From positions 346,117 through 410,116 of the forward strand of contig NZ_FMVC01000007.1 of NCBI RefSeq assembly GCF_900101855.1: DNA of 64,000 nucleotides, given 5' to 3'. The position numbers were made by a program, and so were the translations under genes. Position 1 is the first letter of the stretch. Every line of letters begins with the position of its first letter. The stretch is from Flavobacterium anhuiense. GTDB taxonomy: Bacteria > Bacteroidota > Bacteroidia > Flavobacteriales > Flavobacteriaceae. Shown here one piece after another: positions 63,024 to 64,000 of the stretch. The notes beneath the pieces were generated by a model. The model was not told where the DNA came from, did no database searches, and saw only the letters and a list, made by a program, of their open reading frames with translations.

Positions 63024-63689
63024 ATGAATTTAATACGTTTTGCACTCCGCAAACCCATTTCCATTTTAGTACTGGTTGCGGGTCTATTTTTCTTCGGAAT
63101 TGGTGCCATCAAAGACATTAAGGTAGATATTTTACCAAAAATGAATTTGCCGGTTATCTACATTGCGCACCCGTTTGGAGGTTATACGCCAGACCAGATG
63201 GAAGCTTATTTTGCCAAAAACTACGTAAACGTTTTACCTTTCTCAAACGGTATCAAATCGGTAGAAACTAAAAATATTCAGGGGTTAATGATTATGAAAT
63301 TAACCTATTATGAAGGAACCAATATGGCGCAGGCAGCTGCCGAGTTAAGTGCGCTTTCAAACAGAATCCAAGCGGTTTTCCCTCCAGGGACACAACCTCC
63401 TTTTATCATTCGTTTTGATGCTTCTTCACTTCCAATCGGACAGTTGGTTTTGAGCAGTAAAATCAGATCCAACAACGAATTGCAGGATTTGGCCAACGTT
63501 TATGTTCGTGCTTCTTTTACTTCAATTCCTGGTTTGTTATCTCCAGCACCATTTGGAGGAAGCCCAAGAACTATTGAGATCAACGTAGATCCAGATTTAC
63601 TGCGTTCGCACAATATGACGCCAGATCAAATCGTAGAAGCGATTCGTTTGAACAACCAGACGGCTCCATCAGGAAACGTTCGTATGGGC
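63024..63689 (+). pseudogene. RND-type efflux pump, interrupted by an insertion sequence
   Basis: The N-terminal 220 residues of an RND transporter: first transmembrane helix (PISILVLVAGLFFFGIGAI), VDILPKMNLPVI, and the start of the periplasmic porter domain (LPIGQLVLSS, GGSPRTIEINVDPDLL, NQTAPSGNVRMG). At about 63689 the frame leaves the family sequence and stops eight codons later in IS DNA. A full RND protein has about 1000-1050 residues. The remaining part presumably lies past the element, outside the window. The operon is therefore probably inactive. Confidence 0.85.
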
Positions 63690-64000
63690 TGTAAAAGTTA
63701 CTTATTTCGGTAACGGATTTATCATTTCGATTGGCTTTTTTCCATCAATTCCCTGATGCGGTCTTTCATGATTGTAATAATATAAATATTGCAGCAATTC
63801 CTCTTTTAACTCTTCTTGAGAATCAAAATCAGTATCTCGCAATAAATCCTCTTCCAGAGTTCTCCAAAACCTCTCCACCTTGCCGTTTGTCTGTGGGCGG
63901 TAAGGTCTGGTGTATCTGTGTACGATCCCGAGCTCCATCAGCATTCTTTCGAAAGGATGCTGATTTTTTACCTTGCTGGTTTTAATTCCAAATTCAGCTC
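63690..64000. mobile_element. IS481-like insertion sequence, one end
   Basis: The element starts about 63690 with TGTAAAAGTTACTTATTTCG, the probable terminal inverted repeat, and contains the 3' part of its transposase gene on the minus strand. The far end and any target duplication are outside the window. Confidence 0.75.
63702..64000 (-). CDS. IS481-family transposase, C-terminal part
   Basis: The frame is open from the window edge: AEFGIKTSKVKNQHPFERMLMELGI precedes an in-frame Met at 63944, so that Met is not a start. The integrase-core end is clear, with HRYTRPYRPQTNGKVERFWR carrying the catalytic Glu, and YYNHERPHQGIDGKKPIE. The stop lies 12 bases inside the element. It is transcribed against the interrupted pump gene. 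Confidence 0.9.
   Translation of the reverse strand, partial: AEFGIKTSKVKNQHPFERMLMELGIVHRYTRPYRPQTNGKVERFWRTLEEDLLRDTDFDSQEELKEELLQYLYYYNHERPHQGIDGKKPIEMINPLPK

Noticed and set aside
63708..63713. Natural end of the RND pump at 63713
   Set aside because: The last eight codons are IS DNA and the protein would be about one fifth of the family length.

Overview
The window looks like chromosome of a Flavobacterium-type member of the Bacteroidota. The signs are low GC with AT-rich spacers, a SusC/SusD pair, carboxypeptidase-like TonB receptors, a Hc1-type histone-like gene, TANNTTTG promoter boxes, and the short repetitive spacer words typical of that genus. No tRNA, rRNA or CRISPR array was seen.

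Layout. (1) 1-4.9 kb: L-rhamnose use, with the rhamnulose-1-phosphate aldolase/lactaldehyde dehydrogenase fusion, RhaT, and a divergent GntR-type regulator. (2) 4.9-13.6 kb: mixed accessory genes (serine hydrolase, LuxR-type regulator, Hc1-like protein, two small unknowns, a histidine kinase, a DUF1254 lipoprotein). It includes an abnormal junction near 10.43 kb where the kinase runs into the 3'-truncated start of a large secreted protein, then a 1.5 kb repeat-rich spacer. (3) 13.6-30.4 kb: a pectin/rhamnogalacturonan utilisation locus on the minus strand, in transcription order GH28, SusC, SusD, esterase, DUF4861, GH105, GH43, PL10-CE8 fusion, GH28, CE12. (4) 30.6-43.2 kb: a LacI-type regulator and the full galacturonate and unsaturated-uronate catabolic set (ExuT, KduI, KduD, UxaC, KdgK, Eda, UxaB, UxaA), plus a divergent secreted esterase. 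(5) 43.2-49.5 kb: an iron/siderophore-type locus (TonB receptor, DUF4374 lipoprotein, PepSY membrane protein) with a divergent AraC-type regulator. (6) 49.5-55.8 kb: a decayed tandem array, a receiver-like small protein, and an exported isochorismatase-fold hydrolase, amidohydrolase and alginate-export-type porin. (7) 55.9-59.6 kb: an AraC regulator, two SDR oxidoreductases (one behind a heptanucleotide repeat) and a PepSY-like protein. (8) 59.7-64 kb: a LytS/LytTR-type two-component pair divergent from a TolC-RND efflux operon, whose RND gene is cut by an IS481-like element running off the window.

How it works together. Surface enzymes demethylate, deacetylate and cut pectin. SusCD imports oligomers and periplasmic GH28/GH105/GH43 enzymes reduce them to galacturonate, unsaturated uronate and rhamnose. 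ExuT and RhaT carry the monomers inwards. Galacturonate passes through UxaC-UxaB-UxaA to KDG, unsaturated uronate passes through KduI-KduD to KDG, and KdgK and Eda finish to pyruvate and glyceraldehyde-3-phosphate. Four copies of a TGTAATCGATTRCA palindrome tie the polysaccharide operon, ExuT, the KduI operon and the LacI gene into one regulon. At three promoters the palindrome has the same position relative to the -7 box.
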